DNA of 64,000 nucleotides from Bacteroides pyogenes DSM 20611 = JCM 6294 (GTDB lineage Bacteria; Bacteroidota; Bacteroidia; Bacteroidales; Bacteroidaceae). Below the pieces are notes generated by a model. The model ran no database searches, had not been told where the DNA came from, and saw only the letters and a program-made list of their open reading frames with translations. Position numbers and translations under genes: made by a program. Of this stretch, positions 8,084 through 16,892 are shown one piece after another (position 1 is the stretch's first letter; each line of letters starts with the position of its first letter). The stretch spans positions 60,870 to 124,869 of the forward strand of contig NZ_ATZH01000010.1 in assembly GCF_000428105.1 (NCBI RefSeq). The letters run 5' to 3'.

Positions 8084-8371
8084 GTGGTTCCGTCACAACG
8101 CCAACTTGAGCTTGAGGCGCTTCTTCCTGAGTATGCCGCCCGACTTAGCCGACGGGGCGTAACAGTGAAAACCCTGTACGAAGAGTACCGCGAAACACAT
8201 CCTAACCCATGTTGTAGGCCATGTCGAGCATTATGCCGGAGACCGGATGTACATCGACTTTGCCGGTGATAAACTTGAGGTAGTTGACAGTGAAAACGGC
8301 GAATGCCGCAGCGTTGAAGTGTTCGTGCCCATACTTCCATGCAGCCACTATACCTACTGCGAGGGGGTAAA
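8084..8371 (+). pseudogene. istA remnant (IS21-family transposase)
   Basis: Two IstA pieces are readable. The first (from 8084) gives LELEALLPEYAARLSRRGVT and LYEEYRETHP, from the region after the helix-turn-helix. The second (from 8211, different frame) gives HVEHYAGDRMYIDFAGDKL, then VEVFVPILPCSHYTYCEGV, the start of the DDE catalytic domain. The part between is deleted and the frame shifts. The piece ends where the right 37-bp repeat begins. The transposase cannot be functional. Confidence 0.75.
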
Positions 8372-8408
8372 TGGCAAAATTAGGAGCGTCCCATCCTGCT
8401 TGATATAA
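8372..8408 (+). repeat. 37-bp direct repeat, right copy
   Basis: Matches 6571-6607 at 35 of 37 positions. It directly abuts the end of the istA remnant and lies 29 bases from the end of the Fic gene. Confidence 0.75.
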
Positions 8409-8436
8409 ATTAAGGATTATGAATGTGCCTAACCTT

Positions 8437-9795
8437 TCAGTTCATCCTTAAATAGGAACAATACTTGGCAAGCAGGTTTTCTAATGGAAGGTCGCCTTTT
8501 TCAAACCGCTCTGCATCAAGTGGCAAAATTCTTTCGCACACTTGTAACTTACCCTTGTAGAGAGCTTTGATGTATTGATTCCCGTTTTGCTGCTCGATGC
8601 TGATTTCAGAAAAAAAGGCTGTGATGTCTTCCGGGTCGTATATAATGGAATAGCTCGGTCGTTTGGCACCGGGAATGTCTTCTCGAAGAATGTCTTTTTC
8701 TATAAGGTCTTGAATATCTCGTATGGCTGTGTCTTTGGAACATTTGGCCAATGATGCCCAAGTTTTGGAAGTTATCTTTGCTTCATAGCCATCAAGAAAC
8801 AGGTTCAGCATATCGGTCTGCCTTCGGCTAAGTGGCACAGAAGAAGCCTTTTGCCAAAAGAAATTCTTGTTCAAGACGGTACTGACGATATTTTCCGCTT
8901 CGTCAAGTGCTACAGACAACGTATGGGCGTACCAGCATATCCATTCTGTGATGTCACCATCGCCGTGTTGAGCCTTTTCCAGAATATCGTAATAGTGGTT
9001 TTTATCCTTATTTATTTGAGAGGAAATATTATAAAATCTGAACTCACTCTTATCAGCACGAGCCAACAGCATATCAGAAAGTATGCGCGCCAAGCGTCCG
9101 TTGCCATCTTCAAATGGATGAATGCTGACAAACCAGAAATGTGCAATGGCTGACCGTATAACCGAATTTATATTTTCCTGACTGTTAAACCAATCAAGAA
9201 AATGTGCCATTTCTTCGTCCACGCGTTCCGGTGAGGGAGCAATATAATGGATTTTCTCGCGACCGAACATCCCGGAGACAATATGTTCCTCGCTTGTACG
9301 ATACTGTCCAACTTCAATCTGCGAACCCTCGCTGAAACCTGTCGGGAAGAATGCTGCTTGCCATGCACGAATTTTCTCTTTCGTCAATAACTGGTCGTAA
9401 TGATTTACTGCATCAAGCATGACTGCCACAACAGAATCTATGTAGTGCGATGGCGCTGTCTGTCTGATAGTTTCTATACCCAATTTTCGAGCAATGGATG
9501 AACGCACTTCATCTACATTCAATCGTATTCCTTCTATTTCTGACGAATAAACGATATCATACGTCAGATTCTCCGCCATCGCTTTTAATTTGCTATCAAA
9601 GCCAAGCGAGGCAAGCCTGCCATATAACAAACCCTGTTTGCGGTTCACTTCTTCAAGAAGCGCTGTCAGTTCAGTCGCATTCCAACGGAATGCAGTCCAA
9701 ACGTCGCAATATTTGCGACAAAAATAACCGATTATTGTCGTATTATCAAGTAGAATCCTATAATGTTGCAAAAAATGCGATGATTTATGGTACAA
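8437..9795 (-). CDS. Fic-domain protein (class II, DUF4172 N-terminus, winged-helix C-terminus)
   Basis: Fic proteins transfer AMP from ATP to a target protein. The catalytic motif HPFEDGNGRLAR is in the middle of the protein. The inhibitory helix motif SSEIEG lies near residue 86, N-terminal to the Fic core, which makes this class II and self-inhibited. The N-terminal FRWNATELTALLEEV segment is DUF4172. A winged-helix-like part (LSRRQTDMLNLFL onward) follows the Fic core. The start is uncertain: the ATG at 9795 lies upstream of a good -7 box (9719-9726), and the first 30 residues do not look conserved. No antitoxin gene is adjacent. Confidence 0.88.
   Translation of the reverse strand: MYHKSSHFLQHYRILLDNTTIIGYFCRKYCDVWTAFRWNATELTALLEEVNRKQGLLYGRLASLGFDSKLKAMAENLTYDIVYSSEIEGIRLNVDEVRSSIARKLGIETIRQTAPSHYIDSVVAVMLDAVNHYDQLLTKEKIRAWQAAFFPTGFSEGSQIEVGQYRTSEEHIVSGMFGREKIHYIAPSPERVDEEMAHFLDWFNSQENINSVIRSAIAHFWFVSIHPFEDGNGRLARILSDMLLARADKSEFRFYNISSQINKDKNHYYDILEKAQHGDGDITEWICWYAHTLSVALDEAENIVSTVLNKNFFWQKASSVPLSRRQTDMLNLFLDGYEAKITSKTWASLAKCSKDTAIRDIQDLIEKDILREDIPGAKRPSYSIIYDPEDITAFFSEISIEQQNGNQYIKALYKGKLQVCERILPLDAERFEKGDLPLENLLAKYCSYLRMN
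9703..9726 (-). promoter_or_regulatory. -7 box with a perfect palindrome over the start point (Fic gene)
   Basis: On the minus strand TATTTTTG (9719-9726) is followed at once by the palindrome GTCGCAA-ATA-TTGCGAC (9703-9719). A protein bound there would cover the transcription start. The Fic protein has a winged-helix-like C-terminus, so self-regulation is possible. If the box is real, translation must begin inside the annotated frame at a non-ATG codon, because no in-frame ATG follows closely. Confidence 0.45.
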
Positions 9796-9855
9796 AACGT
9801 CTGATTAGCTTGACTTGCATCTGTATTTTCGAATCAAATTAGGGATTGCGCATCT

Positions 9856-9884
9856 GCAATGTCTTTTTTGCAAAAAAACATTGC
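9856..9884. terminator. A/T-rich hairpin between the HU-like and Fic genes
   Basis: GCAATGT and ACATTGC form the base and T6/A6 runs form the upper stem. It lies downstream of the leftward HU-like gene and could end its transcript. Confidence 0.4.
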
Positions 9885-9978
9885 ACAATAAAAAACAAAA
9901 GAGAATCGTTTACGCCCTTACAAACATGAGATATATAACCAAATACAGTTTTCCGCCTCAGTAAATAATAGCGACTTT

Positions 9979-10581
9979 TTATCCTCCCCTCACATACACC
10001 GTAAGCCGTCCGGCTCCCTCCCGTTTCAACACTCCGCGCTCTACCCAGGCGTTCAGTTCTTCCAATGCCAGGAGGCGCTTCCGTCCTGTCAGTCCGGCAT
10101 ATTGCGGGCGGGTGATGAAGGCGTGTTTCAGCAAATAGTTTTCGAGAAGGGCTTTGCATTCTTTCTCGGGCAAAGGGGGAGCTTCCGGCGCACGGGGAGC
10201 CTCTCTGCGTTGCAGCCTCATCTTTTCCTTTATCTCCCGCTTGATCTGGCTGCTTGCCCGGTAATTGACACCCCTCGGCTCGACAGAGGCGGCACGGATC
10301 TCACTTTTATCGCTCACCGCAGGACAGCTCAGCGAAGCGGAGAAGTAACCCAAACTGCCCACCTCCACCGTCCACCCTTCGGCGAGCAGATCGCGCGCCT
10401 CGCTGCAAAAGGCTTCGAGTGCGCCTGCCAGCAGGCTGCGGCTGATTCCGGTAAACCGATGGACACGGTCGAGAAATTCCTCCCGCCCCACCGTTCCTTT
10501 CGACACGATGCGGGCATGCAGGCGCGTGGCCTCTCTTTTACTGCGTTTCGGGGTTGCGAACAAATCGTATATGGCACTCAT
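9979..10581 (-). CDS. HU-like DNA-binding protein with C-terminal extension
   Basis: The 200-residue protein has an HU/IHF-type fold in the first 120 residues (helical start, then VEVGSLGYFSASL and SSQIKREIKEK). The rest is a basic linker and a small helical domain (EKECKALLENYLLKHAFITRPQYAGLTG) resembling a winged-helix arm. This two-part form is common in Bacteroides as an HU-family DNA-binding protein and is distinct from the 90-residue housekeeping HU. The target is unknown. It has its own promoter 43 bases upstream. Confidence 0.8.
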   Translation of the reverse strand: MSAIYDLFATPKRSKREATRLHARIVSKGTVGREEFLDRVHRFTGISRSLLAGALEAFCSEARDLLAEGWTVEVGSLGYFSASLSCPAVSDKSEIRAASVEPRGVNYRASSQIKREIKEKMRLQRREAPRAPEAPPLPEKECKALLENYLLKHAFITRPQYAGLTGRKRLLALEELNAWVERGVLKREGAGRLTVYVRGG

Positions 10582-10623
10582 ATTTTTATGGATTTAGATT
10601 GTTATCAAAAAGTTTGTTTGCTG

Positions 10624-10631
10624 CAAAAATA
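10624..10631 (-). promoter_or_regulatory. -7 box of the HU-like gene
   Basis: TATTTTTG on the minus strand, 43 bases before the ATG. Confidence 0.5.
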
Positions 10632-10705
10632 AGAAGTTTATTTTCCCCGATAGCGAAAATCAAACCGTTAGTCTTAATAAAATTATTAATCACTCACCCG
10701 CGTTT

Positions 10706-10779
10706 CATTCGTCTCCCGTTCGGCAGACGAATGAGTCTCAAGCGAAAGACGAATGGGACACGATCGGCAGACGAATTAC
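10706..10779 (+). repeat. 74-bp dispersed repeat, copy 1
   Basis: It aligns without gaps to the reverse complement of 50648-50721 at about 61 of 74 positions. It is made of inverted and direct copies of AGACGAAT; CATTCGTCT at 10706 and AGACGAATG at 10725 form a 9-bp hairpin. It lies in the 424-base gap between the HU-like gene and the zinc-ribbon membrane gene, where I see no other gene. Confidence 0.8.
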
Positions 10780-11005
10780 TTTTACTACAAAACGAGCAAG
10801 TTATTGCGATGCAGGGAAATAAAAAACAGACGAAAACCGAAGCGAAAAATTAGCTCAGGAACTATTCAAGGAAAGGGCATTAACGATAGGGTCACTTGTG
10901 AGAGTTACGAGCCACAACGCAACTTGCCAAATCGAATCACGCGATACGTAGGGTCTTCACCCGGGATGAAACAAAGTATCATATCCGTTTTCTCCAAAGC
11001 TCTCA

Positions 11006-12058
11006 TCATTCGTTCATGGCGCCGCAATGGGGGCATACGCCTTTCTCTTTCAGTTTTGCGCCGCAATGGCCGCAACAGTAACGGTAACTGATGTTCTGCT
11101 TCACTTTCTTCGCAAAAATCCAGATGAAAAGCAGCAGGAAAAGGTAGCCGATATAGATGTGCGTCGTCAGGATAAAGAAAAAGTAGCAGAAGATGCAGCA
11201 AGACATCAGTCCCAGCATGTAGAAAATGGCAGCCGCAGGGGTGAGCTGGCGGAACAAGGCTTCGAGCACCGCCAGAGCGACAATGAGGAACAGCCAGATG
11301 CTGAGCAGGAACAGCGAAAGGATGAAAGGCACTTCGAAAGGCGACAGGGTGGGGTTGAAGTAAAAATGTTCCCAAGTGTCGGGCACAAACACCTGCATCG
11401 TTTCGTACACCGTAGCGCTGAACGCCAGCAGCAGACAGAGGAACAGCGGATATACGCTGTCGATATCGTTGAAATAGACCATGCGCAACTGCTTTTTGCG
11501 AAAAGCGCGAAGCAGGTAAACACCGACAAACAAGGCGAAAATAACGATGAAATAAGAGGCGTGCGTATCGCTGAACAGGTAGATGGCCTGCGAAATGCTG
11601 TCGGTAGGAACGAACGAGCCGATGAGTTCTTTCTCGCGTATCCACCCTTGCGCCTCCTGCGTATGCGCCAGCTTCACCCATATACTGTCCACGCTGTCGG
11701 CGGGATGCACGGCAAACTCCGCCACCACCACGCGGTCTCCTTTGTACAGGCGGACGAATGTGTTCTTGATGGGCAGGCATTCCAAGTCGACGGAATCGCC
11801 GATCACCTCCAGATTGGTGTTCCAGGTGTAATGCCGTTCGTACAGATACCGCAGCGAATCTCTCGTTTTTTCCGTAAGTTCGCCCGAATCCAAATCGGGA
11901 ACCCGATACCGGCAGCCCGACAAAAAAAACAGGCAGCACAGCAGGCCCGCTACGACGCAACAAAGGACCGTGCGAAAGCCCCCCGCACCCGATGCAAAGA
12001 GGCTATGCCGATACGCTCCCGCCCCTGTTCCGATATGTAAAAACTTTCTTATCTTCAT
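11006..12058 (-). CDS. Membrane protein with C-terminal zinc ribbon
   Basis: The 350-residue protein starts with a lipoprotein-like segment (AGLLCCLFFLSGC, near residue 48). A soluble part follows in which GWIREKELIG resembles an SH3-like end. Then come about five hydrophobic segments (residues 165-330), and the last 25 residues carry a CxxC...CxxC zinc ribbon (CGHCGAKLKEKGVCPHCGA). Similar zinc-ribbon membrane proteins occur in Bacteroides without known function. The codon preference and hydrophobic pattern favour this strand over a long opposite-strand frame. It is 98 bases downstream of the U32 peptidase gene and may be cotranscribed with it. Confidence 0.8.
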   Translation of the reverse strand: MKIRKFLHIGTGAGAYRHSLFASGAGGFRTVLCCVVAGLLCCLFFLSGCRYRVPDLDSGELTEKTRDSLRYLYERHYTWNTNLEVIGDSVDLECLPIKNTFVRLYKGDRVVVAEFAVHPADSVDSIWVKLAHTQEAQGWIREKELIGSFVPTDSISQAIYLFSDTHASYFIVIFALFVGVYLLRAFRKKQLRMVYFNDIDSVYPLFLCLLLAFSATVYETMQVFVPDTWEHFYFNPTLSPFEVPFILSLFLLSIWLFLIVALAVLEALFRQLTPAAAIFYMLGLMSCCIFCYFFFILTTHIYIGYLFLLLFIWIFAKKVKQNISYRYCCGHCGAKLKEKGVCPHCGAMNE

Positions 12059-12156
12059 TCGTCGATTCCATTCGGATATCCGGTTGTTCTTTCTTTACTC
12101 TTGCCCGCCAAGCACGATTTATCGGGCGATTCTTTCTTTTGCCTCATACACATTCA

Positions 12157-13995
12157 TTACTGCGCATTCTGCTCCTTCACCTTCATCTGGCAGTTCTTGC
12201 AATCGAACTCCAGACGGAAACGCCGTCCGTCGTTCGACACCAGCGAGTAAGGTTCCTTATAGGGCGAACGTTGCCGCTGATGAACGGGGCACCAGCCCAT
12301 GCTGTAACGCAGGCAATGCTTGCAGAACATAAGCACGGCATCTTTCACCGCTTCTTTCTCGTAGGCCGCCCCTACGCTCTGCACTCCGTGCTCTTTATAG
12401 AACGAAGCGGCAAGCGGGTTCATCACATTTCCCAGATACGTGAGCGCTGTCTGCGGAAAGGCGTGGGCGGTCTGTTTCCACACAGCCACTTCCCTGCGGT
12501 AATTGATGCGGCGGGTTGCAACCAGTCTCTCGACAGCCTGACGCCGGAATTCCGCCAGCACCGAAGCAGGCAAGAACCAGTTGTCCGAGAACGAGACTTC
12601 TATTTCCGCCGCTTCGAAAGGCGTGTTTCCCAACTTCGCAAGTTGCGCTTTCAGGTTATCGCGTTGCGGAGTGCGCGCAAGCTCTTTTTCACGCGTGAGC
12701 GACAAAGTGACGCGGATGTTGTCTTCGTCCGCCAACGTCAGCGAAAAGCCCGTGCCGTGCTCGGCAAGCCAGATGTTCACGGCGATTTTACGCTCCGCCG
12801 TCTTGCGCGACAGCATCCGTTCGAACTCCCGGTCGTAGTTCCTGTACAGCTTCGTGCGGGGTTTGATGCGCGGCATCTCCTGCGGATAAATCTTATTCCC
12901 GTCCACCCGGTTCACGCGGAACCCCTGCATCCGCCCCTGCTCGTCGATATAGCAAACACCGTCTCCGTTGCTGAAAGGCTTCACCCCCGCCACAACCAGA
13001 AAGTTGCCGCGCACCTCCTTCATCGTGCCCATCTCTTCGCCGAGCGACTTCGGAGTATCGAAAGAACACACATCGCCCTCCCTTCCGTGCAGGAAATAAT
13101 CAGTGAAACCGCGGCTGAAACTCTTCTCGAGTTGCGGACGGAACTCCGGCCGGCAGCTTCCCGAAGAGGCTCTCACATATTCCGGACGACGGGCAAGAAT
13201 CTCATCCAGCTTCCGGCGATAGGCAGCCGTGACATTCTTCACGTACGACACGTCCTTCAGCCGTCCTTCTATCTTCAGCGATGAGACTCCCGCATCGAGA
13301 AGTTCCTCCAGATGGTCTATCCGGTTGAGGTCTTTCAGGGAAAGCAGGTGCTTGTCTTTCACCATCACTTTCCCGTCGGCATCCACCAGCGTGAAAGGCA
13401 GGCGGCAGAACTGGGCACATTCGCCCCGGTTAGCGCTCCGGCCGAAACAAGCCTGGCTGACATAGCATTGTCCGCTGTAGCTCACGCACAGCGCACCATG
13501 CACGAATACTTCCAACGCCGTTTGCGGGCAATATTCATGTATCCGCCTTATCTCCCTCAACGAGAGTTCGCGCGCCAGCACCACCTGCCGGAACCCCGCA
13601 TCGGAAAGGAACTTTACCTTCTCCGGCGTGCGGTTGTCCATCTGTGTGCTGGCATGAAGCGGCACAGGAGGAAGGTTCAGCTTCGTAATTCCCATGTCCT
13701 GAATGATGAGCGCGTCCACCCCGATGCGGTACAGCGCGCGAATCATCTCTTCCGTTTCCGGCATCTCCTCTTCCTTGAGAATGGTGTTCAGCGTCACATA
13801 GATGCGGACGTTATACAGATGGGCATACCTCACCAGCGCCTCGATGTCTTCCAGCGAATTCACCGCCGCCGAACGGGCGCCGAATTTGGGCGCACCGATA
13901 TACACCGCGTCCGCCCCGTGGTTGATGGCCTCGATGCCGCACTCCAGATTCTTCGCCGGAGCCAGAAGCTCTATTTTACGCTTACCCGATTTCAT
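12157..13995 (-). CDS. U32-family peptidase / tRNA or rRNA hydroxylation protein
   Basis: The 612-residue protein starts MKSGKRKIELLAPAKN and follows with HGADAVYIG, the usual start of U32 proteins. The central HGALCVSYSGQCYVSQ and RGECAQFCRLPF hold the conserved Cys cluster that binds an iron-sulfur centre in the hydroxylation enzymes RlhA and TrhP of this family. SLKIEGRLKD follows. The long C-terminus contains a further pair of Cys near the end (CKNCQMK). The ATG at 13995 is preferred to one ten codons upstream; it overlaps the metA end by 14 bases, implying coupled translation. Confidence 0.88.
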   Translation of the reverse strand: MKSGKRKIELLAPAKNLECGIEAINHGADAVYIGAPKFGARSAAVNSLEDIEALVRYAHLYNVRIYVTLNTILKEEEMPETEEMIRALYRIGVDALIIQDMGITKLNLPPVPLHASTQMDNRTPEKVKFLSDAGFRQVVLARELSLREIRRIHEYCPQTALEVFVHGALCVSYSGQCYVSQACFGRSANRGECAQFCRLPFTLVDADGKVMVKDKHLLSLKDLNRIDHLEELLDAGVSSLKIEGRLKDVSYVKNVTAAYRRKLDEILARRPEYVRASSGSCRPEFRPQLEKSFSRGFTDYFLHGREGDVCSFDTPKSLGEEMGTMKEVRGNFLVVAGVKPFSNGDGVCYIDEQGRMQGFRVNRVDGNKIYPQEMPRIKPRTKLYRNYDREFERMLSRKTAERKIAVNIWLAEHGTGFSLTLADEDNIRVTLSLTREKELARTPQRDNLKAQLAKLGNTPFEAAEIEVSFSDNWFLPASVLAEFRRQAVERLVATRRINYRREVAVWKQTAHAFPQTALTYLGNVMNPLAASFYKEHGVQSVGAAYEKEAVKDAVLMFCKHCLRYSMGWCPVHQRQRSPYKEPYSLVSNDGRRFRLEFDCKNCQMKVKEQNAQ

Positions 13996-14899
13996 TGATG
14001 TTGTACGGTGTTTCCTGATATACAAAGTAGTTCAGCCAGTTGGAGAAGAACAGGTTGGCATGCGCCCTCCACCGCACCAGCGGTCCCTGAGCGGGGTCGT
14101 CGTTCAGATAATAATTGCGAGGCTTCTCTATCGGCAGCCGCTTGTCCAAGTCGCGGCGATACTCCGTGTCGAGCGTCGACGGTGAATATTCCGAATGCCC
14201 GGTGACGAAAAACTCGCGCCCACCGCGCGCCATCACCATGTATACACCTGCTTCCGGCGAGTCGGAAAGCAATGTCAGTGCGGGATTCTTCAGGATATCC
14301 TCCCGGCGCACTTCCGTATGGCGGCTGTGGGGAACAAAAAAACAACTGTCGAACCCCCGGAAAATGGGATGGAGCGGATTGAGCACCCGGTGTTCGAAAA
14401 TGCCGAACATTTTCTTCTCCAACGGATACTTAGGAATGCCGTAATGATGGTAAAGCCCCGCCTGAGCTGCCCAGCATATATACAGAGTGGAGGTGACATG
14501 CGTGCGCGCCCATTCGAATATCTCCGTAATTTCATTCCAATAAGTCACTTCTTCAAAGGGCAAATGCTCCACAGGCGCTCCGGTGACAATCATCCCGTCG
14601 TACTTCTGGGCGCGCATCTGCTCGAAATCGGTATAAAAAGCCTTCATATGCTCTATCGGCGTATTCTTAGGCGTATGGCTCTTAATCTTCATAAAAGAAA
14701 TTTCCACTTGGAGCGGAGTGTTCGAAAGCAAACGGATCAGATCGGTTTCTGTCGTTATCTTCAACGGCATCAGGTTCAGAATCGCGATCCGCAGCGGACG
14801 AATGTCCTGTTGCGTGGCACGTGAAGTATCGATGACAAATATGTTTTCTTCCTTCAACAGCTCTATCGCAGGAAGCCTGTCGGGCAAATTAAGAGGCAT
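13982..14899 (-). CDS. metAA: Homoserine O-acetyltransferase (MetA family)
   Basis: MetA activates homoserine for methionine synthesis. The 305-residue protein has the nucleophile C142 in ICWAAQAG and the His/Glu pair in TGHSEYSP near residue 235. Residue 111 is Glu (APVEHLPF). In studied MetA proteins Glu at this position gives acetyl-CoA use and Gly gives succinyl-CoA use, so O-acetylhomoserine is the expected product despite the common succinyltransferase label. It is the first gene of a unit that continues into the U32 gene by overlap. Confidence 0.94.
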   Translation of the reverse strand: MPLNLPDRLPAIELLKEENIFVIDTSRATQQDIRPLRIAILNLMPLKITTETDLIRLLSNTPLQVEISFMKIKSHTPKNTPIEHMKAFYTDFEQMRAQKYDGMIVTGAPVEHLPFEEVTYWNEITEIFEWARTHVTSTLYICWAAQAGLYHHYGIPKYPLEKKMFGIFEHRVLNPLHPIFRGFDSCFFVPHSRHTEVRREDILKNPALTLLSDSPEAGVYMVMARGGREFFVTGHSEYSPSTLDTEYRRDLDKRLPIEKPRNYYLNDDPAQGPLVRWRAHANLFFSNWLNYFVYQETPYNINEIG

Positions 14900-14927
14900 A
14901 GTTGCTTTGCATTTGATTATCTGCCTG

Positions 14928-14935
14928 CAAAAATA
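14928..14935 (-). promoter_or_regulatory. -7 box of metA
   Basis: TATTTTTG on the minus strand, 29 bases before the ATG. The short leader leaves no room for a SAM riboswitch or attenuator. Confidence 0.5.
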
Positions 14936-15033
14936 CGAAAAATAAGAGAGAATAAAGAGAAGAAGATTATTTAGAATTCGTACAAATTAAGTCATTTTAA
15001 GCAAGAAAGAAAACAACGAATGGATAAAACACT

Positions 15034-15041
15034 TAATTTTG
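15034..15041 (+). promoter_or_regulatory. -7 box of the ferredoxin gene
   Basis: TAATTTTG fits TAnnTTTG. It lies downstream of an in-frame ATG at 15020, so translation must begin at 15080. Confidence 0.55.
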
Positions 15042-15079
15042 CTGCACAAATTAGTACTAATAATTTAAATTTTGACAAC

Positions 15080-15250
15080 ATGGCTTACGTAATTAGTGAC
15101 GATTGTATTGCTTGCGGAACTTGCATCGACGAGTGTCCGGTAGAAGCTATCTCTGAAGGTGATATCTACTCTATCAATCCTGATGTATGCACAGACTGCG
15201 GTACTTGTGCAGATGTTTGTCCGTCTGAAGCTATTCACCCGGCTGAATAA
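15080..15250 (+). CDS. 2[4Fe-4S] ferredoxin
   Basis: The 56-residue protein has two complete CxxCxxCxxxCP motifs (CIACGTCIDECP and CTDCGTCADVCP), each providing ligands for one of two [4Fe-4S] clusters. This is the clostridial-type ferredoxin, a low-potential electron carrier for enzymes such as pyruvate:ferredoxin oxidoreductase. It has its own promoter and a strong terminator, so it is a single-gene unit. Confidence 0.96.
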   Translation: MAYVISDDCIACGTCIDECPVEAISEGDIYSINPDVCTDCGTCADVCPSEAIHPAE

Positions 15251-15274
15251 TACAATCTGAAAAGAAAAAATGAA

Positions 15275-15308
15275 AGGCTGCTTTCCACAAAGGAAGCGGC
15301 CTTTTTTT
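15275..15308 (+). terminator. Terminator after ferredoxin
   Basis: AGGCTGCTTTCC pairs with GGAAGCGGCCT with one mismatch round a 5-base loop, followed by seven Ts. Confidence 0.85.
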
Positions 15309-15548
15309 GCGTCCGGTAAGTTCCTCGCCATGTTAGGAGCATTCCGGAGGATACACGCATAGACGTGGAATAAAGAAGAGAAGCTGTTCAAGTCTCATGC
15401 ACGCAAAAAACCTTCCCACCGGAAAGGATCCCTACAAACACCGAAGTGGTTCCCACAGCCCAACGGAATGAATCGCATGCCGGGTTGAAAGAATTCTCCC
15501 ATTGAGAGGGATGCGTTTTTATCCGGCAAAGCAAGGTCCGGCAGTTAT

Positions 15549-15597
15549 AAAAAAAGCGGCAGACGGGCTTTCCCGGATAAACGAAAGACGCTGCCGC
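15549..15597 (-). terminator. Terminator after aspartate aminotransferase (possibly bidirectional)
   Basis: GCGGCAG (15556-15562) pairs with CTGCCGC (15591-15597). A run of A on the left gives U on the minus-strand transcript, and a T run on the right side would also serve rightward transcription. The rest of 15309-15548 holds nothing I can name. Confidence 0.65.
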
Positions 15598-15616
15598 ACA
15601 TTTTTTCTGAAATATC

Positions 15617-16810
15617 TTACTTCAATTTAGCCAACGCTTCTTTGATACGTCGGATGGCTTCTACGATATTCTCGTCGCTCGTGGCATAACTCATGCGGAT
15701 ACAATCCGGAGCACCGAAAGAAGCACCGCCTACGCAAGCCACGTGAGCGGTTTCGAGCAGATACAGGGCCAAGTCGTCCGAGTCCTTGATAACACGGTCG
15801 CCCGCACTTTTGCCAAAGAAACTGTCGCATTTCGGGAACAGATAGAACGCCCCCTGCGGCACATTGACTTCGAAGCCCGGAACTTCTTTCGCCAGCCCGA
15901 CAATCAGATCGCGGCGCCGTTCGAAAGCTTTCTGCATCTCTCTCACCGGTTCCTGAGTTCCTGTATAAGCGGCTTCGGCTGCTTTTTGGGAAACGGAGCA
16001 AGGGCCTGAAGTGTACTGCCCCTGCAATTTGTTGCAGGCCTTCACGATCCATTCGGGGGCGGCAATGAATCCGATTCTCCATCCGGTCATGGCGTACGCT
16101 TTCGAAACACCGTTTACGATAACCGTACGTTCTTTCATTCCGGGAAGCTGGGCGATACTCCGGTGAGCGCCCACATAGTTGATATGCTCGTAGATCTCAT
16201 CGGCAATTACGATCACCTGCGGATGTTTCGCCAGCACGGCAGCCAGTCCCTCCAGCTCTTCTTTGCTGTACACAGACCCCGTAGGGTTTGAGGGAGAACA
16301 AAGAATCAAGGCTTTCGTCTTGGGAGTGATGGCCGCCTCCAACTGCCGGGGAGTGATTTTGAAATCCTGCTCGATACCTGCCGACACGATGACCGGCGTT
16401 CCTTCCGCAAGCTTCACCATTTCGGGATAGCTCACCCAGTAAGGAGCCGGAACAATCACTTCATCGCCCGGATTCACCAATACCAGAATAGCATTGCACA
16501 CGGATTGCTTCGCGCCGTTCGCGCAAGAAATCTGGGCGACCGTATATTCAAGACCGTTTTCTTTCTTCAGCTTCTCCACAATCGCATTACGCAAAGCCGG
16601 ATATCCCGGCACCGGAGAATAGCGGGAGAAGTTATCGTCGATAGCTTTTTTCGCAGCTTCCTTGATGTGGTCGGGAGTATTAAAATCGGGCTCTCCCACA
16701 CTCAGGTTAATTACATCGACGCCTTGCGCCTTAAGTTCACTACTCTTTTGCGACATGGCAAGCGTCGCCGAAGGCGACAAACTGTTCAAACGGTCTGATA
16801 GCTGGGTCAT
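15617..16810 (-). CDS. aspC: Aspartate aminotransferase (class I, PLP-dependent)
   Basis: The 397-residue enzyme interconverts aspartate/2-oxoglutarate and oxaloacetate/glutamate. Typical class I features are visible: NPTG at 175-178, VIADEIY with the PLP-contacting Asp204 and Tyr207, the PLP Lys237 in NGVSKAYAMTGWR, and an Arg in the C-terminal FGAPDCIRMSYA that binds the substrate carboxylate. The sequence fits subgroup I-beta. Whether other amino acids are also used cannot be told. Confidence 0.92.
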   Translation of the reverse strand: MTQLSDRLNSLSPSATLAMSQKSSELKAQGVDVINLSVGEPDFNTPDHIKEAAKKAIDDNFSRYSPVPGYPALRNAIVEKLKKENGLEYTVAQISCANGAKQSVCNAILVLVNPGDEVIVPAPYWVSYPEMVKLAEGTPVIVSAGIEQDFKITPRQLEAAITPKTKALILCSPSNPTGSVYSKEELEGLAAVLAKHPQVIVIADEIYEHINYVGAHRSIAQLPGMKERTVIVNGVSKAYAMTGWRIGFIAAPEWIVKACNKLQGQYTSGPCSVSQKAAEAAYTGTQEPVREMQKAFERRRDLIVGLAKEVPGFEVNVPQGAFYLFPKCDSFFGKSAGDRVIKDSDDLALYLLETAHVACVGGASFGAPDCIRMSYATSDENIVEAIRRIKEALAKLK

Positions 16811-16892
16811 TTCGTATCTATTTTATTGTTATTGTGTAAAATATGCCGCAAAATAAACAATAATATTCGAAATATGAAAGCAAAAAGAAAGT

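Noticed and set aside
9839..10159. 106-codon minus-strand frame downstream of the HU-like gene
   Set aside because: It overlaps the 3' part of the HU-like gene in another frame and covers the A/T hairpin.
11027..12040. 337-codon open frame on the plus strand
   Set aside because: Antisense to the zinc-ribbon membrane gene, whose hydrophobic helices and CxxC pairs make it the coding strand.
14900..15000. SAM riboswitch or methionine leader upstream of metA
   Set aside because: The predicted transcript leader is only about 20 bases, too short for a riboswitch.
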